This document shows, piece by piece, positions 1 to 7,813 of a stretch of DNA of 64,000 nucleotides. Origin of the DNA: Microvirgula aerodenitrificans DSM 15089 (GTDB lineage: Bacteria; Pseudomonadota; Gammaproteobacteria; Burkholderiales; Aquaspirillaceae); contig NZ_JHVK01000001.1 of the NCBI RefSeq assembly GCF_000620105.1, forward strand, positions 186,001 to 250,000, given 5' to 3'. How positions within the stretch are numbered: position 1 is the stretch's first letter; the number at the start of each line of letters is the position of its first letter. Below the pieces are notes generated by a model. That model was not told the DNA's origin. It saw nothing but the letters and a program-made list of their open reading frames with translations, and ran no database searches. The position numbers and the translations under genes were made by a program.

Positions 1-1227
1 TTCATCGCCAGGGCGGAACGGCTGCTCGGCTTTCCGATCGAAATCATCGCCGGCCGCGAAGAAGCGCGCCTGATTTATCTCGGTGCGGCGCACAGCCTGC
101 CGGCCAGCCAGGAAAAGCGGCTGGTGGTCGATATCGGTGGCGGCTCGACCGAGTTCATTGTCGGCCAGGGCATGCGTTCGCTGAAGACCGAAAGCCTGAA
201 CCTTGGCTGTGTCAGCTACAGCCTGCGCTTCTTCCCCGACGGTCGTCTGACCCGGCACAACTTCAAGGATGCGGTGGTGGCCGCGCGCGACCAGATCCAG
301 CGCATCGCCGCCGAATTCGGCCCCGACCAGTGGCAGCTCGCCATCGGCACTTCCGGCACTGCGCGTTCGCTGCGCGACATCCTCGAACAGTCCGATTTCT
401 CCAGCGAAGGCATCACCCTGGACGGCATGGAAAAGCTGCGCGCCGAACTGATCCGCGCCGGCAGCCTGAAAGCCGCCCACCTGAACGGCCTGCGCGGCGA
501 TCGCGCCCCGGTCCTGCCGGGGGGGCTGTCGATCATGCTGGCAGTATTCGAGGAACTCGGTATCCAGCGCATGGACGTCACGCTCGGCGCCCTGCGCGAC
601 GGCGTGCTGTACGACCTGCTCGGTCGCCAGGACGAGCGCGACCCGCGTGCCGACAGCGTGGCGCAGATGATGCGCCGCTACCATGTCGACACCGTGCAGG
701 CCACGCGCGTGGCCCGGGTGGCCCATCACGTGCTGGCCGGGCTGTCGGCCGGGCAGGAGGCGGCGCCGGACTGGAAACGCGAACTGGGCTGGGCGGCGGC
801 GCTGCACGAGATCGGGCTCGATATCTCGCACACCGGTTACCACAAGCATTCGGCATATATCGTCGAGAATGCCGACATGCCCGGCTTTTCCCGCCAGGAG
901 CAGAAGGTGCTGGCGACGCTGATCCTGGCCCATCGCGGCTCGCTCGGCAAACTGCTGTCGCAGGTCACCGACGACAGCCTGTGGCCGGTGATCGTGTCGC
1001 TGCGGCTGGCGGCCCTGTTCTCGCGCAGCCGTCGCGACCTGGCGCTGCCGGAGAACCTGCACTTCAGCACCGTCGCGCCACGCCAGTTCCGGGTGGTTCT
1101 GGACGCCGACTGGCTGGACAGCCATCCGATGACGGCCAGCGCACTGCGCGAGGAAGCCAGCGGCTGGAAGGACATCGGTTTCCAGCTGACCGTGCGCGGG
1201 CAGGACGATCGCAAACTGCTGGCCTGA
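1..1227 (+). CDS. ppx: Exopolyphosphatase, Ppx/GppA family (5' end missing)
   Basis: The reading frame is open from base 1, so the N-terminus lies outside the window; the first in-frame ATG (124) is internal. The sequence enters at the end of the first ASKHA half and carries the phosphate-loop motif VVDIGGGSTEF, as in Ppx and GppA. The C-terminal part contains an HD-like helical region (HHVLAGLS, then AALHEIGLDISHTGYHKHS), which favours long-form Ppx over a short GppA. The enzyme would remove terminal phosphates from polyphosphate in the cytoplasm; GppA-type pppGpp hydrolysis cannot be excluded. No ppk or phoU lies downstream within the window. The next gene, corA, starts 69 bases later on the same strand. 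Confidence 0.9.
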   Translation, partial: FIARAERLLGFPIEIIAGREEARLIYLGAAHSLPASQEKRLVVDIGGGSTEFIVGQGMRSLKTESLNLGCVSYSLRFFPDGRLTRHNFKDAVVAARDQIQRIAAEFGPDQWQLAIGTSGTARSLRDILEQSDFSSEGITLDGMEKLRAELIRAGSLKAAHLNGLRGDRAPVLPGGLSIMLAVFEELGIQRMDVTLGALRDGVLYDLLGRQDERDPRADSVAQMMRRYHVDTVQATRVARVAHHVLAGLSAGQEAAPDWKRELGWAAALHEIGLDISHTGYHKHSAYIVENADMPGFSRQEQKVLATLILAHRGSLGKLLSQVTDDSLWPVIVSLRLAALFSRSRRDLALPENLHFSTVAPRQFRVVLDADWLDSHPMTASALREEASGWKDIGFQLTVRGQDDRKLLA

Positions 1228-1296
1228 GCATTTCCGGGCTGGCGCCGGCGCGTGGTCCGTGGCAGGGTGGCAGGCTGACGTTCCGCTGGAGTACGC

Positions 1297-2394
1297 ATGA
1301 CGGATTCGCGCTACAAACGCAAGCATCGCCGCCCGGGCAAGGCGCGACTGGTCAAGGTTGGCCAGGAGGCCGGCACCCTGGCACATATCGGCACCGTGCG
1401 CACCGAGGCGCCGTCGCTGGCCCTGATCGAATACAACGACACCGATTACCGGCAGACCGGGCTGGAGGCCGTCAACGAAAGCCGCACCCAGCCGCCGCTG
1501 GAAAATGGCGTGCAGTGGCTGAATGTGTACGGGCTGCAGAACCCGTCCGTGCTCGAGGAGATCGGGCGCCGCTACAAGCTGCACCCGCTGGTGGTCGAGG
1601 ACATGCTGAACACCCAGCAGCGGCCCAAGGTCGAGGACTACGGCGACTACCTGTTCATTGTCACCCGCACCTTCGGCCTGAACGGCGACGGGGAACTCGA
1701 CAGCGACCAGATCAGCATCGTGCTCGGCCGCGACTTCGTGCTCAGCGTGCAGGAACGGCCGACCGGCCGCTTCGAGGCACTGCGCGAGCGGCTGCGGACC
1801 GGCAAGGGCCAGGCGCGCAAGTACGGGCCGGACTACCTCGCCTATGCGCTACTGGATGCCGTGGTCGACTATTACTTCATCACCCTGGACCGCTTTGCCG
1901 ACCAGACCGACCAGCTCGACGACATGCTGCTGGCCGGCATGCCGATCGACGGCGGCGCACTGCACCGCATCCGCGGACTGAAGCTCGACGCGCTCGAGCT
2001 GCGGCGGGCGATGTGGCCGTTGCGCGAGGCGATCAATACCCTGGTGCGCGGCGACCATGACCTGGTGCAGGACAATACGCGGATCTTCCTGCGTGATGTC
2101 TACGACCATGCGACCCAGCTGATCGAATCGCTGGACCTGTTGCGCGATCTGATCAGCGACATGGTCGAGCTGTACCAGTCCAACCAGTCGAACCGCCTGA
2201 ATCGCGAAATGCGCTTCCTGACCGTGGTCTCGACCCTGTTCATGCCGCTGACCTTCATCGTCGGCGTGTATGGCATGAACTTCGAATTCATGCCGGAACT
2301 GCACTGGCGCTACGGCTATTTCCTGGTCTGGAGCGTGATGATCGGCATTGCCATGGTCATGGGCTGGGTGTTCTGGCGCCGGCGCTGGCTGTAG
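1297..2394 (+). CDS. corA: CorA-family magnesium/cobalt transporter
   Basis: This 365-residue protein has the CorA layout: a long acidic and helical cytoplasmic domain, then two C-terminal membrane helices. The first helix ends in the diagnostic YGMN motif (GVYGMNFEFMPEL), which forms the selectivity loop, and the second ends in a basic tail (WRRRWL). CorA forms a pentamer that admits Mg2+ (also Co2+ and Ni2+) down the membrane potential. The first 30 residues are strongly basic, which is somewhat unusual. The gene follows ppx by 69 bases on the same strand. The opposite-strand HTH gene ends 4 bases after its stop, so the two genes converge almost without a gap. Confidence 0.93.
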   Translation: MTDSRYKRKHRRPGKARLVKVGQEAGTLAHIGTVRTEAPSLALIEYNDTDYRQTGLEAVNESRTQPPLENGVQWLNVYGLQNPSVLEEIGRRYKLHPLVVEDMLNTQQRPKVEDYGDYLFIVTRTFGLNGDGELDSDQISIVLGRDFVLSVQERPTGRFEALRERLRTGKGQARKYGPDYLAYALLDAVVDYYFITLDRFADQTDQLDDMLLAGMPIDGGALHRIRGLKLDALELRRAMWPLREAINTLVRGDHDLVQDNTRIFLRDVYDHATQLIESLDLLRDLISDMVELYQSNQSNRLNREMRFLTVVSTLFMPLTFIVGVYGMNFEFMPELHWRYGYFLVWSVMIGIAMVMGWVFWRRRWL

Positions 2395-2398
2395 CCGC

Positions 2399-3058
2399 TC
2401 ATGATGCGGGTTCGATCTCCGCATCCGCCTGCCGTGGATGACCATCGAGCAGGGCGGCCAGAATGTGATCGAAGAAGCGGCCGCCGGTCAGCAGGTCGAG
2501 CTGGCGCAGATTCAGCGTGATGATGGCGCGCTGTTCGGCATCGAGCGCGATGCCGTACTGCACCAGTGCCTTTTCCACGGCGACAATGGTCGATTCGAGC
2601 GCCGCAACATCCAGCCCGACTTCGGCCGGCGTCGCCGCATGGGCGGCAATGGCGATGGTCCTGGCCAGCCGCTCCGGCGTGGTCTCGACCGGCAGCGCCC
2701 GGGTCAGCGCGCTGACATGGGAATAGATGCGGATGAAGCGCTGCCGTTCCGGCAGGCCGGCGTCCGGTGCCGGCAACGGACCGTAACTTGCCCGCGTCTC
2801 GCACAGCGTCGTGTCGGCCGGCGCGGGAAATGCGTCGCCAACCCCATCGACCAGCCAGTCCCGGCTGCAGCCGGCAGCATTCACCAGCTTGGTCACGGTG
2901 CGGGCGAACGGCCGCGTACCCTCATTGAGGATTTTTGACAGACCGGCCCGGGATACGCCGCTGGACTCGCTGAGCCGGGCGGGAATGCCGTCGAAACGGG
3001 TGTCGATCAGCCATTGCACCCGCTGCACGAACTCGGGGTTTTTCAGTTTCTGGATCAT
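2399..3058 (-). CDS. HTH DNA-binding protein, paralogue A
   Basis: This 219-residue protein has an N-terminal phage-repressor-like (XRE/Cro-CI type) helix-turn-helix: after KLKNPEFVQRVQWLIDTRFD come ARLSESSGVSRAGLSKILNEGT and a WLVDG motif, seen in CI-like proteins just after the HTH. The C-terminal half (about 105-200) is helical and shows no S24 protease motif, so it is not a self-cleaving repressor; I do not recognise its family. It is closely related over the HTH and more loosely over the C-terminus to the next gene (3176-3793), and a tandem duplication is the simplest explanation. Both have a near-identical 23-base element upstream. No phage structural genes are nearby. A transcription repressor role is inferred. 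Confidence 0.8.
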   Translation of the reverse strand: MIQKLKNPEFVQRVQWLIDTRFDGIPARLSESSGVSRAGLSKILNEGTRPFARTVTKLVNAAGCSRDWLVDGVGDAFPAPADTTLCETRASYGPLPAPDAGLPERQRFIRIYSHVSALTRALPVETTPERLARTIAIAAHAATPAEVGLDVAALESTIVAVEKALVQYGIALDAEQRAIITLNLRQLDLLTGGRFFDHILAALLDGHPRQADAEIEPAS

Positions 3059-3121
3059 CGGCTACGGTTACCCACGGGTGGACGGGGAGCAGGTGGTGTG
3101 TTCGCACTCACCGGCATTCGG

Positions 3122-3144
3122 TCCCGAACGCTAACTCATGCGGC
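3122..3144. repeat. Direct repeat copy 1, upstream of HTH paralogue A
   Basis: This 23-base element begins tcccgaacgctaact and recurs at 3945-3967 with 21 of 23 positions identical. It lies 64 bases upstream of the start of paralogue A, and the other copy lies upstream of paralogue B and the Ner-like gene. It contains the half-site GCTAAC, which also appears in an inverted pair at 3807-3834. It is probably an operator or a duplicated promoter element. Confidence 0.6.
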
Positions 3145-3175
3145 GTGAAAAAACCAATCGGACGCAGGGACGCCG

Positions 3176-3793
3176 TCAACGGACGTGGTCTTCCAGCAAC
3201 ACGCGCAGGATATCGTCAAACGACGAGCCGCCGGCCAGTGCGTTCAACTGGTAGCAGCTCAGTGCCATCACCGCCCGCTGTTCGGCCGTCAGGCGCAACG
3301 CCCGCTGCGCCAGCCTGGTTTCAACCACGACAATGGCCGTCTCCAGTGCGACGGGTTCCAGCTGGCTGTCCGGCATCGCCGTGCGGGTGGCGACAGCGAT
3401 GCCCCGGGCAAGACGTTCAGGCTCGATTGCCACCGGCAGCGCTCCCGACATCGCGCATACATGGCCATAGAGTTCGATAAAGCAGCGCTGCTGCCACGAC
3501 TCGGCCGGCGTCGCCGCCAAAGCATCGCTCATTGCCATGGCCGGCAGGCGGGGCTCACCCGGGAACGGCTCGCCATCCCCATCGAGCAGCCAGTCGCGCG
3601 TGCAGCCAGTGCCCTCCACCAGCTTGGTCACCGTGCGGGAAAACGGCTGCGTTCCCGAATTGAGAATCTTCGACAGGCCGGCCTTCGAGACGCCGGTGGC
3701 GTCGCTGAGCCGGGCCGGAATGCCGTCGTAACGGGTATCGATCAGCCATTTCACGCGTTGCACAAATTCGGGATTCTTCAGTTTTTTGTTCAT
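3176..3793 (-). CDS. HTH DNA-binding protein, paralogue B
   Basis: This 205-residue protein begins MNKKLKNPEFVQRVKWLID and shares roughly three quarters of the first 75 residues with paralogue A (2399-3058), including the recognition-helix region GVSKAGLSKILNSGT and WLLDG. The linker (about 78-100) is unrelated and the C-terminal helical domain is moderately conserved (PERLARGIAVATRTA; LTAEQRAVMALSCYQLNALAGG). Conservation of the HTH suggests that both proteins read the same operator. Its upstream region holds an inverted GCTAACG/CGTTAGC pair and the second copy of the 23-base repeat, shared with the divergent Ner-like gene. It could antagonise or reinforce paralogue A. Function is unknown beyond DNA binding. 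Confidence 0.8.
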   Translation of the reverse strand: MNKKLKNPEFVQRVKWLIDTRYDGIPARLSDATGVSKAGLSKILNSGTQPFSRTVTKLVEGTGCTRDWLLDGDGEPFPGEPRLPAMAMSDALAATPAESWQQRCFIELYGHVCAMSGALPVAIEPERLARGIAVATRTAMPDSQLEPVALETAIVVVETRLAQRALRLTAEQRAVMALSCYQLNALAGGSSFDDILRVLLEDHVR

Positions 3794-3806
3794 CCGGTTG
3801 TCTGGC

Positions 3807-3834
3807 GCTAACGGTTGGGTGTGGCGTCGTTAGC
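3807..3834. promoter_or_regulatory. Candidate operator, GCTAACG/CGTTAGC inverted pair
   Basis: GCTAACG (3807-3813) and CGTTAGC (3828-3834) are perfect inverted half-sites with 21 bases between starts, two helical turns, just upstream of paralogue B. The same GCTAAC core occurs inside the 23-base repeats at 3122 and 3945. Autoregulation by the HTH paralogues is the simplest reading. Confidence 0.45.
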
Positions 3835-3944
3835 ACACTTGTCCTCTGTGAAGGGTTGGCGAATGTACTGCCGTCACTGCATTCGCTATATTGCGAATTT
3901 GGATGCAGAGAAGGCCGAATATGGTCAACTGGATTCTCAGTTGA

Positions 3945-3967
3945 TCCCGAACGCTAACTTATACGGC
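3945..3967. repeat. Direct repeat copy 2, upstream of HTH paralogue B and Ner-like gene
   Basis: This copy matches the element at 3122-3144 at 21 of 23 positions. It sits 25 bases before the ATG of the Ner-like gene on the plus strand and about 150 bases upstream of paralogue B on the minus strand, so a protein bound here could control both directions. Confidence 0.6.
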
Positions 3968-3992
3968 AAATGGCCGGATTGAGAAAATCCAC

Positions 3993-4313
3993 ATGACAAA
4001 CCTGAACACGAACGACACACCCCGGTACTGGCACCCGGAAGACGTCAAGGCGGCCATCAGGAAACGCGGCAAAAGCATGGCGGATCTGGCGCGGGAGCAT
4101 CACCTGCCATCCGCCAACGTTCGCAACGCATTGCGCCGGCCGGTACGCTCCGGTGAAATCGTCATCGCGGCTTTCCTTGGCATCCCGCTGTGCGAGCTGT
4201 GGCCGGACCGCTGGGATGTTAATGGCAAGCGCGTTCTGCGACCAAGAACGGTCAGTCAGTCACCGCTGCGGGAGGGCAATCATGGCGACGGGATGGACAA
4301 GGGACGGGGGTGA
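3993..4313 (+). CDS. Ner/Nlp-type winged-HTH transcription regulator
   Basis: The 106-residue product matches the Mu Ner / E. coli Nlp (SfsB) layout: WHPEDVKAAIRKRGKSMADLAREH, then a recognition helix around SANVRNALRRP, then the family signature GIPLCELWPDRW. The last 30 residues are not part of the fold. Ner proteins are short transcription repressors of transposable phages, and bacterial relatives are chromosomal regulators. The 3' end overlaps the next gene by 32 bases in another frame, so the two are probably co-transcribed. The gene is preceded at 25 bases by the 23-base repeat shared with paralogue A. No Mu-like transposase is nearby, so this is likely a domesticated regulator. Confidence 0.85.
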   Translation: MTNLNTNDTPRYWHPEDVKAAIRKRGKSMADLAREHHLPSANVRNALRRPVRSGEIVIAAFLGIPLCELWPDRWDVNGKRVLRPRTVSQSPLREGNHGDGMDKGRG

Positions 4314-5001
4314 CGGAACGGGCGGGGCGTCCCGGCACGGACACGCCATCCGGATCATGATTGCCGACGACCATGCACTGGTCCGGATGGGCATCGGCAG
4401 CCTTGTGACCGGCATGCGCGATGCCAGCCTGTGCGGCGAGGCGGACAGCTCGACCACGCTGATGCCGCTGCTGGAACGGCAACTGCCGGACATTCTGGTC
4501 ACCGACCTGATGATGCCCGGTGGCGATCATGGCGACGGGGTGGCGATGGTGGCCGGATTGCGCCGGCGCTACCCGGCACTGAAGATCATCGTGCTGACCA
4601 TGCTGGTCAATCCGGCCGTGCTGCGGCTGGTGCTGGACACCGGCGTGCACGGACTGTTGCTTAAATGCATCGCCCGCCGGCAACTGGCACTGGCATTGCG
4701 CGTGGTCGCGGCCGGCGGCACCTTTGTCGACCGAAGTGTCCGCAGCGCCGTCTGCGCGGCATCGGGCGATGGCGCCCCCTGGCGGCAAAGCGGTCTCGAC
4801 CGGCTGTCGCGACGGGAGCGGGAAGTGCTGCTGCTGTGCCTGCGCGGGCTGTCGGTGACCGAGATCGCCGGTTTGCGCAACCGCAGCATCAAGACCATCA
4901 GCCAGCAGAAGGTCACCGCGTTTCACAAGCTGGGGCTGGGCAGCGATCGGGCGTTGTTCGAATTTGCCGAGCAGAGCGGGCTGATGCAGCGGGCCCGCTG
5001 A
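4282..5001 (+). CDS. Response regulator, RcsB/NarL type (REC + LuxR HTH)
   Basis: I chose the ATG at 4282 because it follows ggaggg by five bases; longer in-frame starts lack a ribosome site. The receiver domain (about 23-140) has the acidic pair D29-D30, phosphoacceptor D75 in ILVTDLMMPG, T106 and K128, so it looks phosphorylatable. The stretch MMPGGDHGDGVAMV resembles RcsB and FimZ. The C-terminus has a LuxR-type HTH (LSRREREVLLLCLRGLSVTEIA, then SIKTISQQK). The gene begins inside the Ner-like gene. No histidine kinase is adjacent; the phosphodonor must be encoded elsewhere. A REC-EAL protein follows, so surface-structure or biofilm control is a reasonable inference. Confidence 0.88.
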   Translation: MATGWTRDGGDGTGGASRHGHAIRIMIADDHALVRMGIGSLVTGMRDASLCGEADSSTTLMPLLERQLPDILVTDLMMPGGDHGDGVAMVAGLRRRYPALKIIVLTMLVNPAVLRLVLDTGVHGLLLKCIARRQLALALRVVAAGGTFVDRSVRSAVCAASGDGAPWRQSGLDRLSRREREVLLLCLRGLSVTEIAGLRNRSIKTISQQKVTAFHKLGLGSDRALFEFAEQSGLMQRAR

Positions 5002-5171
5002 CACAAAAACCAGAAAGTTCTGATGACGTAAGTGATGGCTTTCATATACTCGGATTATGTGATGCCAAGAAAAGGATTTGGCTGATTCAAGTCATTCCGG
5101 ACCGGGCGGTAAGCTGCTGCGGCGTGTTCAATGTCGACGCGCCATATCGTTTTGTTGCCGGGGTTCCGCTC

Positions 5172-6467
5172 ATGACCAGAAACACCTTTTCCCCGTCGCC
5201 GGTCTGTCTGTCCGAGGCGTGCCTGCCGCTCAACGTGCTGATCGCCGAGCGGCATGACAGCCAGCGGACCGCGCTGTGCCAGGCACTGCGCGCACTGGGC
5301 GCCTGCGTGATCTATGCAGCAAGCAGCGGCTGGGATGCCTACCATATCCTGCGCGGGCTGGACGGACTGGCGGAGGACGGGCTTGGCATCGGGGTCGTCG
5401 ACGTGGTGATCTGTGACCTGCAACTGCCGGAGATGGATGGCGTCGAGCTGATCCGGCAGCTGGCCGCGCTGCCGCGCAAGCCGGTGCTGCTGCTCAGCTG
5501 TTCACTGCCGCCGCGGCTGATGCTGGCCGTGCGTGAAATGATGCGGCAATACCAGGTCCCTTTCGGAGGGCTGCTGGACAAACCGGTCCGTCCCGAGCAG
5601 CTGCACAGGCTGCTGCAGGGAGTGGTGACCGATCGTACGAGGGCAGGCAAGCCGGTGAATACGTATCCGTCGTCAGCACAACCCATGTTCGTCAGCCGCC
5701 CCGTGCTGGAACGCGCGCTCGACAGCCGTGCCATCGAGCCGTGGTACCAGCCCAAGACGGACCCGCTGACCGGCCGGCCGCTCGGCTTCGAGGTGCTGGC
5801 GCGCTGGCGCCACCCCGAGCAGGGCATCCTGCCGACGGCCTGCTTTCTCAGCGGGATCGAGCTGCATGGCCTGATGGAACGGATGAGTGCCATCCTGCTG
5901 GAGCAGTCGCTGCAGTTGCTGGGCCAGCTGGAATCGCAGGACGCCGGACTGACGCTGAGCTTCAACCTGTGCTGGTCGCAGCTGGCGGATCCGGCGCTGG
6001 CCGATCGCATCCTGCACCAGACCCGCGCGTACCGGATCGAGCCCGAGCGTGTCGTGCTGGAAATGACCGAATGGTCGGTCATCCAGCACATGGGGCCGAC
6101 GCTGGACAACCTGATCCGCCTTGGCATGCGGGGCTTCCAGCTGTCGCTGGACGACTTTGGCGCCGGCTACAACGCGCTGCACCTGCTGGCCGAACTGCCG
6201 CTGGATGAATTGAAGATCGACCGCTCGCTGGTCCACCGCGCCAGCTGCAGCGAGACGGCGACCCAGGTGCTGACCGCCGTGCAGCAACTGGCGCACCGGA
6301 TCGGTCTGCGTACCGTGGCCGAGGGCATCGAGCGCGACGAGGACTACCAGCTGGTGCGTTCGCTGGGCTGTGACGAGGTCCAGGGGCATTTCATCGCGCC
6401 GGCCATGTGCGAAACCGACTTTATCGACTGGCTGCGCTGCCGGCAGACCCGTGCCGGTGCGTGCTGA
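5172..6467 (+). CDS. REC-EAL response regulator, cyclic-di-GMP phosphodiesterase
   Basis: From the ATG at 5172 (a GTG at 5124 is an alternative) the product has 431 residues. A receiver domain (about 20-150) carries phosphoacceptor D82 (VICDLQLPEMDG) and K137, followed by a linker and an EAL domain (about 175-425). The catalytic set looks present: FEVLARW in place of the usual EALLRW, N in SFNLCW, E in LEMTEW, LSLDDFGAGY, K in ELKIDRSLV, VAEGIE and VQGHF. This resembles RocR, whose REC domain controls c-di-GMP hydrolysis. It follows the NarL-type regulator by 170 bases, suggesting a linked signalling pair. The neighbouring dctD gene converges, ending 2 bases from its stop. Confidence 0.88.
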   Translation: MTRNTFSPSPVCLSEACLPLNVLIAERHDSQRTALCQALRALGACVIYAASSGWDAYHILRGLDGLAEDGLGIGVVDVVICDLQLPEMDGVELIRQLAALPRKPVLLLSCSLPPRLMLAVREMMRQYQVPFGGLLDKPVRPEQLHRLLQGVVTDRTRAGKPVNTYPSSAQPMFVSRPVLERALDSRAIEPWYQPKTDPLTGRPLGFEVLARWRHPEQGILPTACFLSGIELHGLMERMSAILLEQSLQLLGQLESQDAGLTLSFNLCWSQLADPALADRILHQTRAYRIEPERVVLEMTEWSVIQHMGPTLDNLIRLGMRGFQLSLDDFGAGYNALHLLAELPLDELKIDRSLVHRASCSETATQVLTAVQQLAHRIGLRTVAEGIERDEDYQLVRSLGCDEVQGHFIAPAMCETDFIDWLRCRQTRAGAC

Positions 6468-6469
6468 GC

Positions 6470-7813
6470 TCAGCGGAAGCGGGCCGGATCGATGCCGTTG
6501 CGGGCCAGCTTGTCATACAGCGTCTTGCGGGCGATGCCGAGCGCGGCCGCCGCTTCGGTGACGCCACCGCGACTGGCGGCCAGCGCCGACTCGATCAGCG
6601 CGCTCTCGAAGCGTTCGACCCGCAAGGGCAACGACAGCGTGTCATCGCCGGCTGGCAGGTCGGTTTCCCACAATCCCAGCACATGGCGCTCGGCTGCATG
6701 CTTGAGCTCGCGGACATTGCCCGGCCAGTGCTGGGCCGTCAGCCGGTCGCAGAGCGCCGGCGACAGCTCCGGTGCCGGTCGCTCGAAGCGGCGCGCGGCC
6801 TGATGCAGAAAGTGGGTGAACAGCAGCGGAATGTCCTCGCGCCGTTCGCGCAGTGGCGGCAGGGTCAGCGTGGCGACATTCAGCCGGTAGTACAGGTCGG
6901 CGCGGAAGCGGCCGTCGCGGCTGGCATCGGCCAGGTCTTCCTTGCTGGCGGCCACCACCCGGCACTGGACCGGCACGGCCTCGTTGGCGCCAAGCCGTTC
7001 CACCGAGCGCTGCTGCAGAACCCGCAGCAATTTAGCCTGCAACGGCAATGGCATGCCCTCAATCTCGTCAAGAAACAGCGTGCCGCGGTGGGCGTGTTCG
7101 ATCTTGCCGATCCGGCGTCGGGTGGCGCCGGTGTAGGCGCCGGGCTCGGCGCCGAACATCTCGCTCTCGAACACGCTTTCCGGCAGCGCCGCGCAGTTGA
7201 TGGCAACAAAGTTGCCGGCACGCCAGCGACCGCCGTCATGCAGGCTTTGCGCGACCAGTTCCTTGCCGGTGCCGGTTTCGCCGAGGATCAGCACATCGGC
7301 ATCGGTGTCGGCCAGGTTGGCGACGATGTGGCGGACCCGCTCGATGGCCGGGCTGTGGCCGAGCAGGACCGCATCCATGCCTTCCAGCGTCGCCAGCCGC
7401 TCGCGCAGGCGCCGGTTTTCCAGCGTCAGCCGGCGCTGGTCGATCGCGCGATGAACGACATCGAGCAGTCGTTCCGGCGAATAGGGTTTCTCGATAAAGT
7501 CATAGGCGCCGGCGCGCATCGCATTGACCGCCATGCCGACATCGCCGTGTCCGGTCACCAGGATCACCGGCAGGTCCGGCGCCTGCTGGCGCACCCGCTC
7601 CAGCAGTTCCAGCCCGCTCATGCCGGGCAGGCGCACGTCACTGACCAGTATGCACGGGGCGTCGGGCGTCAGCAGTGGCAGCGCCGGCTCGGCGCGCGGC
7701 AGGTCGCGGACCTGCAGATCGGCCAGCACGAAAGCCTGGGTGCTGGCGCGACGCACGGCGGCATCGTCTTCGACGTAGACGACGTGGATGTCGGGGGACG
7801 CGGTGGCATTCAT
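6470..7813 (-). CDS. dctD: Sigma-54-dependent response regulator, DctD type
   Basis: The 447-residue product has three domains: a receiver with phosphoacceptor D59 (LVSDVRLPG), an AAA+ domain with Walker A GETGTGKE (178-185), LFLDEIEGM and the arginine-finger region RFRADLYYRL, and a Fis-type HTH at the end (VTEAAAALGIARKTLYDKLARNGID). This is DctD, which activates C4-dicarboxylate transport genes with sigma-54. The sigma-54 contact loop reads GAYTGA (225-230) instead of GAFTGA, a conservative Phe-to-Tyr change. The gene overlaps the kinase gene by 4 bases, so the two are translationally coupled. No dctA or dctPQM lies in the window. Confidence 0.9.
   Translation of the reverse strand: MNATASPDIHVVYVEDDAAVRRASTQAFVLADLQVRDLPRAEPALPLLTPDAPCILVSDVRLPGMSGLELLERVRQQAPDLPVILVTGHGDVGMAVNAMRAGAYDFIEKPYSPERLLDVVHRAIDQRRLTLENRRLRERLATLEGMDAVLLGHSPAIERVRHIVANLADTDADVLILGETGTGKELVAQSLHDGGRWRAGNFVAINCAALPESVFESEMFGAEPGAYTGATRRRIGKIEHAHRGTLFLDEIEGMPLPLQAKLLRVLQQRSVERLGANEAVPVQCRVVAASKEDLADASRDGRFRADLYYRLNVATLTLPPLRERREDIPLLFTHFLHQAARRFERPAPELSPALCDRLTAQHWPGNVRELKHAAERHVLGLWETDLPAGDDTLSLPLRVERFESALIESALAASRGGVTEAAAALGIARKTLYDKLARNGIDPARFR

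Noticed and set aside
330-2060. 576-codon plus-strand frame across ppx and corA
   Set aside because: It is Arg/Pro/Ala-rich and out of frame with both recognised genes, typical of a GC-rich shadow.
2399-4313. Prophage immunity region (CI-like and Ner-like genes)
   Set aside because: No S24 protease part, integrase, attachment site or phage structural gene was found, so a complete or defective prophage is not supported.
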